Source: Comamonadaceae bacterium
GTDB taxonomy: Bacteria; Pseudomonadota; Gammaproteobacteria; Burkholderiales; Burkholderiaceae_C
DNA length: 64,000 nt
Direction of reading: 5' to 3'
Assembly (NCBI GenBank): GCA_027488985.1
Contig: JAIYAR010000009.1
Coordinates: 186,001-250,000 of the forward strand
Shown: positions 53,414 to 61,094 of the stretch, in pieces
How the letters are laid out: every line of letters begins with the position of its first letter
Numbering within the stretch: the stretch's first letter is position 1
Made by a program: the position numbers and the translations under genes
Notes under the pieces: generated by a model
Database searches by the model: none
What the model was told of the DNA's origin: nothing
What the model saw: only the letters and a program-made list of their open reading frames with translations

Positions 53414-54727
53414 ATGCAAGACACCCCGTTTGAATTCTCGCCATCCCTGTGGATGACCACCTTTTTCGCCGTCACCTTGGTAGCCAGCGTGATGCTGAAA
53501 TTCTGGCTGGCCACCAGGCAGGTGCGCCATGTGGCCCGCCATCGCGGCGCCGTGCCGGTGGCATTCGCCAAGCACATCGCCCTGGCTGATCACCAAAAAG
53601 CGGCGGACTACACCATCGCGCAGTCCCGCTTCGGCTTGCTGGAACTGGCATGGGGCATCGCCGTCTTGTTGGGCTGGACTTTGTTGGGTGGCTTGCACGC
53701 CCTTAACCAGAGCTTGCTGGCATGGTTTGATGGGCGATTCAGTAGCGACTTGCCGCAACAACTTGCTTTGTTGGTGGGGTTTTCCATAATCGGCTCTGTG
53801 ATCGACCTGCCCTTCTCCCTCTATCGCACCTTTGTGCTGGAGCAGCGTTTCGGATTCAACCGCATGACCGCCAAACTCTGGCTGATCGACGCGGTCAAAG
53901 GTTTGTTCTTCAGCGCGCTCATTGGCCTTCCACTCGCAGCCTTGGCCTTGTGGGTCATGGGTGCCACCGGCAGTCTGTGGTGGCTGTGGACCTGGAGCCT
54001 CTGGATGGGAGTCAGCCTCTTAATGATGTTGGTGTACCCCACCTGGATTGCGCCGCTGTTTAACCAGTTCAAGCCACTGGAAGACGCTACCTTGAAAGAA
54101 CGCGTATCCGCCCTGATGGCGCGCTGTGGCTTTACCTCCAAGGGTTTCTATGTGATGGACGGCAGCAAGCGCAGTGCCCACGCCAATGCCTACTTCACCG
54201 GCTTCGGGGCCTCCAAGCGCGTGGTGTTTTACGACACCTTGCTGGCGCAGTTGAGCCCGGACGAAGTGGATGCAGTGTTGGCCCATGAGCTCGGACATTT
54301 CAAACACGGCCACATTGCCAAGCGCATGGTGTCCTTGTTCGGCCTGAGCCTGCTGGCGTTTGCATTGTTGGGCTGGGTCAGCCAGCAGGCCTGGTTTTAC
54401 ACAGGGCTGGGGGTGGGCCCGAACATGGCAGGCAGTAACGATGCGCTGGCCCTGCTCTTGTTCATGATGGTCTTGCCACTGGCCGGCAGCTTTACAGGCC
54501 CTTTGTTTGCCCAGCTCTCCCGCAAACACGAATTCGAAGCAGATGCCTACGCGGTGGCCCACGCCAACGGTGCAGCGCTTTCGTCAGCGCTGCTCAAGCT
54601 TTACAAGGACAATGCGTCTACCCTCACCCCCGATCCGGTGTACGTGAAGTTTTACTATTCACACCCACCAGCACCGGAGCGGCTGGCCCGCATGCCTGCA
54701 GCCGCAGCCGCCATTGCCACTGCTTGA
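53414..54727 (+). CDS. M48 family (Ste24-like) membrane metalloprotease
   Basis: 437 residues with several membrane segments and the zinc-binding H-E-L-G-H-F-K-H-G-H (about residue 290) plus the downstream E-F-E-A-D-A-Y-A that provides the third ligand. The length and N-terminal membrane domain match CAAX-protease-1/Ste24-type enzymes, which in bacteria take part in membrane protein quality control. TAAACT lies eight bases before the ATG. Its stop is followed 13 bases later by phhB, suggesting an operon through phhB to rsgA. Confidence 0.9.
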   Translation: MQDTPFEFSPSLWMTTFFAVTLVASVMLKFWLATRQVRHVARHRGAVPVAFAKHIALADHQKAADYTIAQSRFGLLELAWGIAVLLGWTLLGGLHALNQSLLAWFDGRFSSDLPQQLALLVGFSIIGSVIDLPFSLYRTFVLEQRFGFNRMTAKLWLIDAVKGLFFSALIGLPLAALALWVMGATGSLWWLWTWSLWMGVSLLMMLVYPTWIAPLFNQFKPLEDATLKERVSALMARCGFTSKGFYVMDGSKRSAHANAYFTGFGASKRVVFYDTLLAQLSPDEVDAVLAHELGHFKHGHIAKRMVSLFGLSLLAFALLGWVSQQAWFYTGLGVGPNMAGSNDALALLLFMMVLPLAGSFTGPLFAQLSRKHEFEADAYAVAHANGAALSSALLKLYKDNASTLTPDPVYVKFYYSHPPAPERLARMPAAAAAIATA

Positions 54728-54740
54728 ATCGACAAGAAAT

Positions 54741-55082
54741 ATGCCTAAAGCCCACGCCAGAAATGCGCTAACAGCTACACAAATCATAGCAAGCCTCGCC
54801 AAAACCGAAGACTGGAAGCTCTACGGTGACGGCGCGGATGTCGCCATCGAAAAGACCTACCGCTTCGAGAACTTTCTCAAGACCATGGCCTTTGTGAACG
54901 CAGTTGCGTACATCGCAGAGCAGCAGGATCATCACCCCGAACTGTTGCTCACCTACAGCAGCTGCAGCGTACGCTTCAATACCCATGACGTGCAAGGCGT
55001 GTCCCGGTCTGACTTTGAATGCGCAGCCTTGGTAGATGCTCTCATCGGCGCAACGGCAAGCACGACAGGTACCACCGCATGA
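54741..55082 (+). CDS. phhB: Pterin-4a-carbinolamine dehydratase
   Basis: 113 residues. The PCD motif is visible as V-A-Y-I-A-E-Q-Q-D-H-H-P-E-L (histidine pair and HPE), then C-S-V-R-F-N-T-H-D-V-Q-G-V-S. It dehydrates 4a-hydroxytetrahydrobiopterin, recycling the cofactor of phenylalanine hydroxylase; some proteins of this fold have other roles. I take the ATG at 54741. The first 20 residues (A-R-N-A-L-T-A-T-Q-I-I-A-S) fall on a copy of the dispersed repeat, on the opposite strand. Confidence 0.85.
   Translation: MPKAHARNALTATQIIASLAKTEDWKLYGDGADVAIEKTYRFENFLKTMAFVNAVAYIAEQQDHHPELLLTYSSCSVRFNTHDVQGVSRSDFECAALVDALIGATASTTGTTA
54751..54790 (-). repeat. Dispersed repeat copy inside phhB
   Basis: On the minus strand: GCTATGATTTG, then TAGCTGTTAGCGCA (54777-54764), then GGCGTGGGC. 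One or two mismatches in the core against the other copies. It lies in frame in the 5' part of phhB. Confidence 0.6.
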
Positions 55083-56022
55083 GTACCGCCCTTTGAATCA
55101 GCATCTGCTTGAACCCGGCTTGGTCGTAGCGGGACACGGTCGCCATGTATGGGTTGAGACACCCGATGGACGGCGACTGATCTGCCATCCGCGCGGAAAA
55201 AAAAGTGTGACGGTGGTGGGTGACCAAGTGCTCTGGAAGGCGACGCAAGATGAAGGCACCATTGAGAAGGTGCTGCCCCGGCGCAACCTGTTTTACCGGC
55301 AGGACGAAATCCGCACCAAGTCATTTGCCGCGAATCTCGATCAGGTACTGATCCTGATTGCAGCGGAACCTGAGTTTTCTGAAAGCCAGTTATCACGGGC
55401 CCTGATTGCCGCTGAAGCTGAGCGCATCCGCCCCATCATCGCCTTGAACAAGAGCGACTTGGCAGAACCCTTCGGGCGCGCCTGGGACCGATTGGGCATC
55501 TACCGCAACATGGGCTACACCCTGCTGCCACTGGCACTCAAGCCCAAGGCCGGAGGCGCACCGGCTACAGAGCTGGCACTGTTGCTTGAGCTGATGCAGG
55601 GCAAAACCACCTTGGTACTCGGCCCCTCAGGCTCCGGCAAAAGCACGCTGATCAACCGGCTGCTGCCGCATGCTGACGTGTTGACCAATGAAATTTCGAC
55701 TGCGCTGAACTCGGGCAAACACACCACTACCAGCACCAGCTTGTATTGGGTGGACGAGGCCAAAACCACGGCGGTGATTGACTCCCCGGGCTTCCAGGAG
55801 TTCGGGCTCAATTACATTGACCCCATGCATCTGGCCGGGCTGATGCCCGACATCAAGGCCCACGCGGGTGACTGCAAGTTTTACAACTGCAGCCATCTGC
55901 ATGAGCCCGGTTGCGGTGTATTGAATCAAATGAAAGAAGCCCCAGGCGCAGGTGGAATCAGCGCGAATCGCTACAAAATTTATAGCGATTTGTTTGCAGA
56001 GCTTTCCCAGACCCGCTATTAG
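55036..56022 (+). CDS. rsgA: Ribosome small subunit-dependent GTPase A
   Basis: Up to 328 residues. An OB-fold (G-R-H-V-W-V-E, C-H-P-R-G-K-K), then a circularly permuted GTPase: N-K-S-D-L (G4) precedes G-P-S-G-S-G-K-S-T-L (G1) and D-S-P-G-F (G3). A C-terminal zinc motif follows (C-K-F-Y-N-C-S-H-L-H-E-P-G-C). It matures the 30S subunit. The start is uncertain: the ATG at 55036 overlaps phhB by 47 bases, and a TTG at 55093 (L-N-Q-H-L-L-E) would give a more usual N-terminus. The C-terminal K-I-Y-S-D-L-F stretch may derive from a dispersed repeat. Confidence 0.9.
   Translation: MLSSAQRQARQVPPHEYRPLNQHLLEPGLVVAGHGRHVWVETPDGRRLICHPRGKKSVTVVGDQVLWKATQDEGTIEKVLPRRNLFYRQDEIRTKSFAANLDQVLILIAAEPEFSESQLSRALIAAEAERIRPIIALNKSDLAEPFGRAWDRLGIYRNMGYTLLPLALKPKAGGAPATELALLLELMQGKTTLVLGPSGSGKSTLINRLLPHADVLTNEISTALNSGKHTTTSTSLYWVDEAKTTAVIDSPGFQEFGLNYIDPMHLAGLMPDIKAHAGDCKFYNCSHLHEPGCGVLNQMKEAPGAGGISANRYKIYSDLFAELSQTRY
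55970..56012 (+). repeat. Possible eroded dispersed repeat at the rsgA end
   Basis: GCTACAAAATTTATAGC followed by a weakly matching tail ending TTTGCA. The left part fits the repeat layout, but the core is too diverged to be sure. Confidence 0.3.
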
Positions 56023-56056
56023 CCACTGAGCTGAACCATCCAGTAGTTCGCCGTGC

Positions 56057-56974
56057 TCAGCCGATCAGGCGCGCCGCCGAGAGCAGCGCCAGAAACACCA
56101 TCCACATTACAACGGTGCGCCAGACCAGCCCCACCACCGCGCGCAAATGAGCAGGTTCGGGCATCAGGGCCGTGGTGTCCATGTCTTCACCGAGGCGGAC
56201 GTTCACCGCACCGGCCGTGGCAGCCAGCACCACGCCATCGTTGTCCAAGGGGTGCACCGCCTCATGGCGACGCCAGCTGTCGACTGCATCTTCAAAACTG
56301 CCCACAAAGGCGAAGCTCAGGGCAGTGATACGGGCAGGAAGCCAGTCAATGGCTTCCCATGCACGCAAGGCCCGCTCCCGCACCGCATCACTCACCGGTG
56401 CATGTTCCGGCTTAGCGGGGCGTTTGGCAAATACAGCCAAGTACTCGGTGACGCGGTAGAACACCGCGCCGGCAGGGCCCAAACCCAAGGCCGCAAGGAT
56501 GGAATACCAGACAAAGACGCCAAACACATGGCGGTGTGCACTCAAAACCGAGTGCTCAATCACATGGCGTACTATTTCACTGCGGGGCAGCTCGCTGGCA
56601 TCCATACGCTTCCAACGGGCTAGGGCGGCACGCGCAGCAACCTCGTCGCCAGCCAGTAAAGCATCGCGGATCTGGGTGAAATGGTGGCTGAACTGCCGGA
56701 AGCCAAGTGTGGCGTAAAGAATCATCACATTCCACACCGCAGCAGCAATCCAACCCAGTTGCCAGAGCAACACCCAATGTACGGAGAGCACCAGCAGCGC
56801 AGGCCCCAAGGCTGCCAAGCACCAGGCCAACCAGGAATGCGGTTTGGCACCTGCATCGAAATTGAGCAGCACCCAACGCACCCAGTTACGTACCGTGTTG
56901 TGTACCGGATTAATCTGAGGCAGGGGCTTGGCCTGTTCCAGCAACAGCGCCAGCAAGATGGAGAGAAAGCTCAT
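56057..56974 (-). CDS. CobD/CbiB family membrane protein
   Basis: 305 residues from the ATG at 56974 (M-S-F-L-S-I-L-L-A-L-L-L-E-Q). About four membrane segments; the D-W-L-P-A-R-I-T-A-L-S-F-A motif near 235 is the conserved CbiB/AmpE-type stretch. True CobD/CbiB makes adenosylcobinamide phosphate, but no cobalamin genes are nearby, and beta-proteobacteria often carry such paralogues of unknown function. Convergent with rsgA and probably cotranscribed with the Nudix gene upstream. Confidence 0.8.
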   Translation of the reverse strand: MSFLSILLALLLEQAKPLPQINPVHNTVRNWVRWVLLNFDAGAKPHSWLAWCLAALGPALLVLSVHWVLLWQLGWIAAAVWNVMILYATLGFRQFSHHFTQIRDALLAGDEVAARAALARWKRMDASELPRSEIVRHVIEHSVLSAHRHVFGVFVWYSILAALGLGPAGAVFYRVTEYLAVFAKRPAKPEHAPVSDAVRERALRAWEAIDWLPARITALSFAFVGSFEDAVDSWRRHEAVHPLDNDGVVLAATAGAVNVRLGEDMDTTALMPEPAHLRAVVGLVWRTVVMWMVFLALLSAARLIG

Positions 56975-57003
56975 GGAGAGATCATAACGAGCGATGTGCC
57001 CGC

Positions 57004-57690
57004 TCAGGCCCGCAAGAACTGGTAGAGGTTGCGCAACATTCCCGCCGTCGCGCCCCAGATAAACCATTCCATCCCCTGCGCGCTGTAGGGCATGGAGTAC
57101 CACTCGCGGCTTGCACCGTCCCATTCCACACGGTGGCGGCGGTGGTTGGCCGGGTTCATCAAGAAGGCCAGGGGTACCTCAAACACGTGGGCCACTTCGT
57201 CCGGGTTAGCCATCAGTTGAACGGACGGCATTACCAGTGCAACAACCGGGGTCACAATGAAGGCACTGCCCGTGGTGTAGTGCGGCAAGCTCCCCAGTAC
57301 TTCGACTGATCCGGGGTTCAGGCCCACTTCTTCCTGTGCTTCGCGCAACGCAGTAGCGACCGCATCAGCATCCGTGGCATCGGCCTTGCCTCCGGGGAAC
57401 GCGATTTGCCCTGAATGACTGGAAAGGTGGGCAGTGCGCTGCGTGAGCAGCACCATGGGCTGATCCCGCAAAACAATCGGGATCAGCACTGATGCATGCG
57501 ATGGCTCCCGCTCGGAGAACTTGTGTTCCACCCTTAATTCGGGCGTCCATGCCGGAGGCTGCCTGAAACGCTGCCGCAAGGCGTCCGGCGCCAAATCAGA
57601 GGAAGGCACTTCAGTGAGATGGCTGTCCACGCCTATCACAGGAACTTGGCGGGGATCAAAAGTTGGCAATGTGCGGACGGGCTTGGTCAC
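57004..57690 (-). CDS. Nudix hydrolase, CoA pyrophosphatase type
   Basis: 228 residues. The Nudix box is present as G-G-K-A-D … A-L-R-E-A-Q-E-E-V-G-L (about 105-125), preceded by the CoA-pyrophosphatase signature L-L-T-Q-R-T … H-S-G-Q-I-A-F-P. Such enzymes hydrolyse CoA or related dinucleotides to phosphopantetheine and 3',5'-ADP. The ATG at 57690 lies next to the rplS terminator, so it probably has its own promoter or depends on read-through. Confidence 0.88.
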   Translation of the reverse strand: MTKPVRTLPTFDPRQVPVIGVDSHLTEVPSSDLAPDALRQRFRQPPAWTPELRVEHKFSEREPSHASVLIPIVLRDQPMVLLTQRTAHLSSHSGQIAFPGGKADATDADAVATALREAQEEVGLNPGSVEVLGSLPHYTTGSAFIVTPVVALVMPSVQLMANPDEVAHVFEVPLAFLMNPANHRRHRVEWDGASREWYSMPYSAQGMEWFIWGATAGMLRNLYQFLRA

Positions 57691-57704
57691 TTAGAAATCC
57701 CATG

Positions 57705-57741
57705 AAAAAAGCCGCCACAGCTTGTCACCGGGGCGGCTTTT
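57705..57741 (-). terminator. Intrinsic terminator after rplS
   Basis: On the minus strand AAAGCCGCC pairs with GGCGGCTTT and a run of T follows, 20 bases after the rplS stop. It ends the rpsP-rimM-trmD-rplS unit. Confidence 0.85.
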
Positions 57742-57760
57742 ACGAAGAGCTTGCGGCAGA

Positions 57761-58135
57761 TTACGCTGCAGTCTTCTTTGCTGGCAACTTTTCCTTGATA
57801 CGCGCAGACTTGCCGCTACGGTCACGGAGGTAGTACAGCTTGGCACGGCGCACGTCACCACGACGCTTGACTTCAATGCTGGCGATCAGAGGGGAGTAGG
57901 TTTGGAACGTACGTTCCACGCCTTCGCCGCTAGAGATCTTGCGAACGATGAAGCCGCTGTTCAGGCCACGGTTACGCTTGGCGATAACCACGCCTTCGTA
58001 AGCCTGCACGCGCTTGCGGTTACCTTCAACCACATTCACGCTCACAATGACGGTGTCACCGGGTGCGAATTCAGGGATTGTTTTGCCGAGGCGGGCGATT
58101 TCTTCCTGCTCGAGCGCTTGGATGATGTTGCTCAT
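57761..58135 (-). CDS. rplS: Ribosomal protein L19
   Basis: 124 residues: A-P-G-D-T-V-I-V near the start, [16 protein letters not shown] and [16 protein letters not shown] at the end are typical L19. It binds 23S rRNA at the subunit interface. AAGGAAA lies before the ATG. Last gene of the classic operon, 113 bases after trmD, with its own likely promoter in the gap. Confidence 0.97.
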   Translation of the reverse strand: MSNIIQALEQEEIARLGKTIPEFAPGDTVIVSVNVVEGNRKRVQAYEGVVIAKRNRGLNSGFIVRKISSGEGVERTFQTYSPLIASIEVKRRGDVRRAKLYYLRDRSGKSARIKEKLPAKKTAA

Positions 58136-58182
58136 AGTTTCCTTCGTGATCTTGCTCGCGCCGGCACCGGAATTGGCGCCAA

Positions 58183-58245
58183 TATCAAAGCCTAAAGGCT
58201 TGATATCTGGCCGGGCAGAGGATCGGTTAGCCTTCCATTATAGCA
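58183..58245 (-). promoter_or_regulatory. Hairpin and extended -10 promoter before rplS
   Basis: On the minus strand TGCTATAAT (58245-58237) is an extended -10 with TTTACA about 20 bases ahead. Downstream, ATATCAAGCC/GGCTTTGATAT forms a hairpin (58183-58207). Together they could give rplS its own transcript or a processed 5' end. Confidence 0.5.
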
Positions 58246-58248
58246 AGA

Positions 58249-58995
58249 TCAATCTTTAGGATGTAAAAGACGTTCTTCAGCGGCGCTAATGTGGCCTTGG
58301 GCTCTCGCTTTGTCGAGGATGTCAGGCCGGTGCAAAGCCGTCAGTTGCAAACGCTGGACACGCCGCCATTCTTCAATCCGCGCATGATGACCGGACATCA
58401 GCACTGGCGGCACAGGCACGCCTGACCACTCTTCCGGACGGGTGTAATGCGGGCAATCCAGCAGGCCATCAAGTGCAGGGTTGAAACTGTCCTGATGATG
58501 ACTATCGGCGTCTGACAAAACACCGGGTTGCAAGCGCGCCACTGCATCCAGAAGTGCCATGGCAGCGATTTCCCCACCGGACAACACAAAGTCGCCCAGA
58601 CTGATCTGCTGATCCACATACTTATCGATGAAGCGCTGATCTATGCCCTCGTAGCGGCCACAGAGCAAAATCGCGCCCGCACTGCGGGACCATTGCTCGA
58701 CGGCGCCATGGTGGAGCGGTACCCCAATCGGCGAGAACAACACGACGGGAACAGCATCCTGACGTTGCGCACGGATCGCCAAAAGCGCGGCTTCTAGTGG
58801 CTCTGCCATCATCACCATACCGGGACCTCCGCCGAAAGGTCGGTCATCAACCCTACGGTAATTGCCAGACGCAAAATCGCGGGGATTGTGAAGATGCACA
58901 TCTACCAAGGCACTCTCGTACGCCCGGCGTGTGATGCCTGCTGTCAGCAAGGGCGCAAACAGCTCAGGAAAAAGCGTGATGATGTCGAAGCGCAC
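58249..58995 (-). CDS. trmD: tRNA (guanine37-N1)-methyltransferase
   Basis: 248 residues beginning with a GTG (M-R-F-D-I-I-T-L-F-P-E-L-F) behind GAGG. SPOUT trefoil motifs: L-L-C-G-R-Y-E-G-I-D-Q-R and S-L-G-D-F-V-L-S-G-G-E near residues 110-145. It makes m1G37 in tRNAs with G36G37, preventing frameshifting. Downstream of rimM by 10 bases. Confidence 0.96.
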   Translation of the reverse strand: MRFDIITLFPELFAPLLTAGITRRAYESALVDVHLHNPRDFASGNYRRVDDRPFGGGPGMVMMAEPLEAALLAIRAQRQDAVPVVLFSPIGVPLHHGAVEQWSRSAGAILLCGRYEGIDQRFIDKYVDQQISLGDFVLSGGEIAAMALLDAVARLQPGVLSDADSHHQDSFNPALDGLLDCPHYTRPEEWSGVPVPPVLMSGHHARIEEWRRVQRLQLTALHRPDILDKARAQGHISAAEERLLHPKD

Positions 58996-59005
58996 TGCAG
59001 GCGCC

Positions 59006-59569
59006 TCAATAGTCCAATTGCCAGTCCACGCGGATGGTCTTGTCGGTCAGGCTGACGTCGTCTACATAGGCGGAGACAAAGGGGATCATCCGTTCGACCG
59101 GTTTGTCTTCTTGTATGGCCTCGATGACCAAGACAGTTTGCGGGCCGGTTGACATCAACTCGCGGACTATGCCGAGGGCTTGGGCTTCGCGATTGACGAC
59201 CTGCAGGCCGATGAGATCGACCCAATAAAACTCGTCGGCAGCCGCCTTAGGGAAAGTCGCACGGGAGATGAAGATGCGAGAGCCTTTGAGGGCTTCGGCG
59301 CCATTCCTGTCATCAATGCCAGCCGCACAAGCTACCACCGAATCAGAGTGAACTTTGGATTCTTTGACCGCCATGAGCGCTGTACCGGAAAAAGGCTTAA
59401 CACCTTTCTCAGTGGGCAACAGATACCACTGGCGTGCGGAAAAGAGTGCCTCAGGATTGGCACTGTAGGGCAGGACCTTGAACCAGCCTTTGATACCCCA
59501 AGCGTCCGCAATGCGACCGACTTCGATGGCGTCTGCCGGCAATTCGGCGACTTCGAGTCCTATAAGCAT
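59006..59569 (-). CDS. rimM: Ribosome maturation factor RimM
   Basis: 187 residues: N-terminal R-I-A-D-A-W-G-I-K-G-W-F-K-V (the I-x-x-x-x-G-x-x-G-E/x-V pattern) and C-terminal PRC-barrel with F-Y-W-V-D-L-I-G and L-V-I-E-A … I-P-F-V. It assists 30S head assembly via S19. Between rpsP and trmD in the standard order. Confidence 0.95.
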   Translation of the reverse strand: MLIGLEVAELPADAIEVGRIADAWGIKGWFKVLPYSANPEALFSARQWYLLPTEKGVKPFSGTALMAVKESKVHSDSVVACAAGIDDRNGAEALKGSRIFISRATFPKAAADEFYWVDLIGLQVVNREAQALGIVRELMSTGPQTVLVIEAIQEDKPVERMIPFVSAYVDDVSLTDKTIRVDWQLDY

Positions 59570-59585
59570 GGGATGGGAGTATCAA

Positions 59586-59617
59586 CCGGCGTACGGGCGC
59601 AAACGCCGCACGCCGGC
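59586..59617 (-). promoter_or_regulatory. Intercistronic hairpin between rpsP and rimM
   Basis: On the minus strand CCGGCGT and ACGCCGG enclose a GC-rich loop, without a T-run. It could lower expression of rimM and trmD relative to rpsP, or mark a processing point. Confidence 0.45.
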
Positions 59618-59624
59618 TAAACCA

Positions 59625-59876
59625 TTATGCGGCTTTTTTTGCGGCTTGGTTGATCAGGCGTTCCACGGTAGGAGATGCCTGTGCGCCGACGCCCTGCCAG
59701 TAGGTCAAGCGGTCTTGCGCAATACGGATGCTTTCTTCGTTTTCCTTGGCGATGGGGTTGTAGAACCCGATACGCTCGATGAAGCGGCCGTCGCGACGGG
59801 TACGCTTGTCAGCAACAACGATATTGAAAAACGGGCGGGCTTTTGCACCACCACGAGCGAGTCGAATGACGACCAT
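59625..59876 (-). CDS. rpsP: Ribosomal protein S16
   Basis: 83 residues: [20 protein letters not shown] and [15 protein letters not shown] are diagnostic. It binds 16S rRNA in the 30S body. AAGGAT precedes the ATG and a clear promoter lies about 100 bases upstream; first gene of the operon. Confidence 0.97.
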   Translation of the reverse strand: MVVIRLARGGAKARPFFNIVVADKRTRRDGRFIERIGFYNPIAKENEESIRIAQDRLTYWQGVGAQASPTVERLINQAAKKAA

Positions 59877-59973
59877 GATTTATCCTTTGGGTAGCTGAGA
59901 GAATCCAGCTTTGAATTCAAAGTTTGAGACACGCAACTGACCACCCGGCCAGTGACACTCTGAATAGCCCTCC

Positions 59974-60001
59974 ATTATACCGTTTTCTCATTCATGACCA
60001 A
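59974..60001 (-). promoter_or_regulatory. rpsP operon promoter
   Basis: TATAAT (59979-59974 on the minus strand) with TTGGTC 16 bases upstream. The predicted start near 59967 leaves a 90-base leader before rpsP. The -35 region overlaps the first codons of the divergent GNAT gene. Confidence 0.65.
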
Positions 60002-60527
60002 AATTCGACCAAGTACCAAATCCGATATCGTCACCATCACCGCCATTTATGCGCACCATGTACTGACCGGCACCGGTACTTTTGAAACCACTCCACCGAC
60101 TGAAAGTGACATGGAAAGTCGTAGGGCCGATGTACTGTCAAAAGGACTGCCCTACCTTGTTGCAGAGGTAGATGGCGAAGTCGTTGGGTTTGCTTATTGC
60201 AACTGGTTCAAGCCACGGCCCGCTTATCGTTTTTCGGCGGAGGACTCCATCTATCTGGCTCCGAACGCACACGGTAAGGGACTGGGAAAACTCCTGCTTG
60301 CTGAATTGATGTCGCAAGCAGAACGTTGTGGGGTCCGCAAGTTGATTGCGGTTATTGGCGACTCCGCCAACGCGGGGTCGATCGGTGTTCACACCAGCTG
60401 CGGCTATGACAAAGTGGGCGTGATTTCTGCCTGCGGCTGGAAGTTTGATCGCTGGCTGGACATTGTGTTGATGGAAAAATCCATTGGAGCAGGATCGTCT
60501 ACCCCGCCAGCGGACCTTGCTCCATGA
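59994..60527 (+). CDS. GNAT family N-acetyltransferase
   Basis: 177 residues resembling the phosphinothricin/methionine-sulfoximine acetyltransferase group: I-R-P-S-T-K-S-D at the start, G-T-G-T-F-E-T-T-P-P, and the acetyl-CoA loop G-K-G-L-G-K-L-L-L. It acetylates a small amine, perhaps an amino-acid analogue. The downstream membrane protein overlaps its stop by four bases. The ATG overlaps the rpsP promoter. Confidence 0.88.
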   Translation: MTKIRPSTKSDIVTITAIYAHHVLTGTGTFETTPPTESDMESRRADVLSKGLPYLVAEVDGEVVGFAYCNWFKPRPAYRFSAEDSIYLAPNAHGKGLGKLLLAELMSQAERCGVRKLIAVIGDSANAGSIGVHTSCGYDKVGVISACGWKFDRWLDIVLMEKSIGAGSSTPPADLAP

Positions 60528-60988
60528 AAAATAAAACAATCGCAGTCTGGCTGACGCTGACTGTAGGGGCCTTGGGCTTGCACAGGTTGTATCTGGGGCA
60601 CTATGACTGGATAGCAAAGCTTTCCCCCATCCCCACCCTCTTGGGCTTCTGTGGCGTGCTGCGGGCCCGCAGCATGGGGGTGGATGACCAGTGGAGCTGG
60701 CTACTGATCCCCTTGCTGGGTTTCATGTTGGCTGCCTGTGCACTCAACGCCTTGATTTATGGGTTGATGAGCCCTGAAAAATGGAATGCTCGATACAACC
60801 CCGGCCGGCAGGACTGCAACGCGGGCGATACCCACTGGGGCACCGTGGTGGGCCTTATTCTGGCTTTGGGACTTGGAACCACCGTTTTGATGGCGACGCT
60901 GGCATTCAGCATCCAGCGGACTTTCGAGTACCAGTTGGAAGAAACCCAAAAGAACAAGGCTTCTTCGCTAGACTCTCAGCGGAACTGA
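60524..60988 (+). CDS. Small membrane protein with TM2-like N-terminus
   Basis: 154 residues and about four hydrophobic segments. The N-terminal G-A-L-G-L-H-R-L-Y-L-G-H resembles the TM2 domain signature. The C-terminal tail is polar. It is translationally coupled to the acetyltransferase gene (ATGA). Function unknown. Confidence 0.7.
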   Translation: MKNKTIAVWLTLTVGALGLHRLYLGHYDWIAKLSPIPTLLGFCGVLRARSMGVDDQWSWLLIPLLGFMLAACALNALIYGLMSPEKWNARYNPGRQDCNAGDTHWGTVVGLILALGLGTTVLMATLAFSIQRTFEYQLEETQKNKASSLDSQRN

Positions 60989-61046
60989 CCTGCCTGTAAA
61001 GGGGGTTCCGGTTCGTGGTGGCCTGCGACAACGTCGAAACGAAAAA

Positions 61047-61075
61047 AAACCGCAACTTGGGTTGCGGTTTCTTTT
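61047..61075. terminator. Bidirectional intrinsic terminator
   Basis: AAACCGCAAC-TTGG-GTTGCGGTTT, a 10-bp stem with a four-base loop and T-rich flanks on both strands. It separates the GNAT/TM2 unit (plus) from acnB (minus). Confidence 0.95.
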
Positions 61076-61094
61076 GCAGGTGACTGAACCCGGA

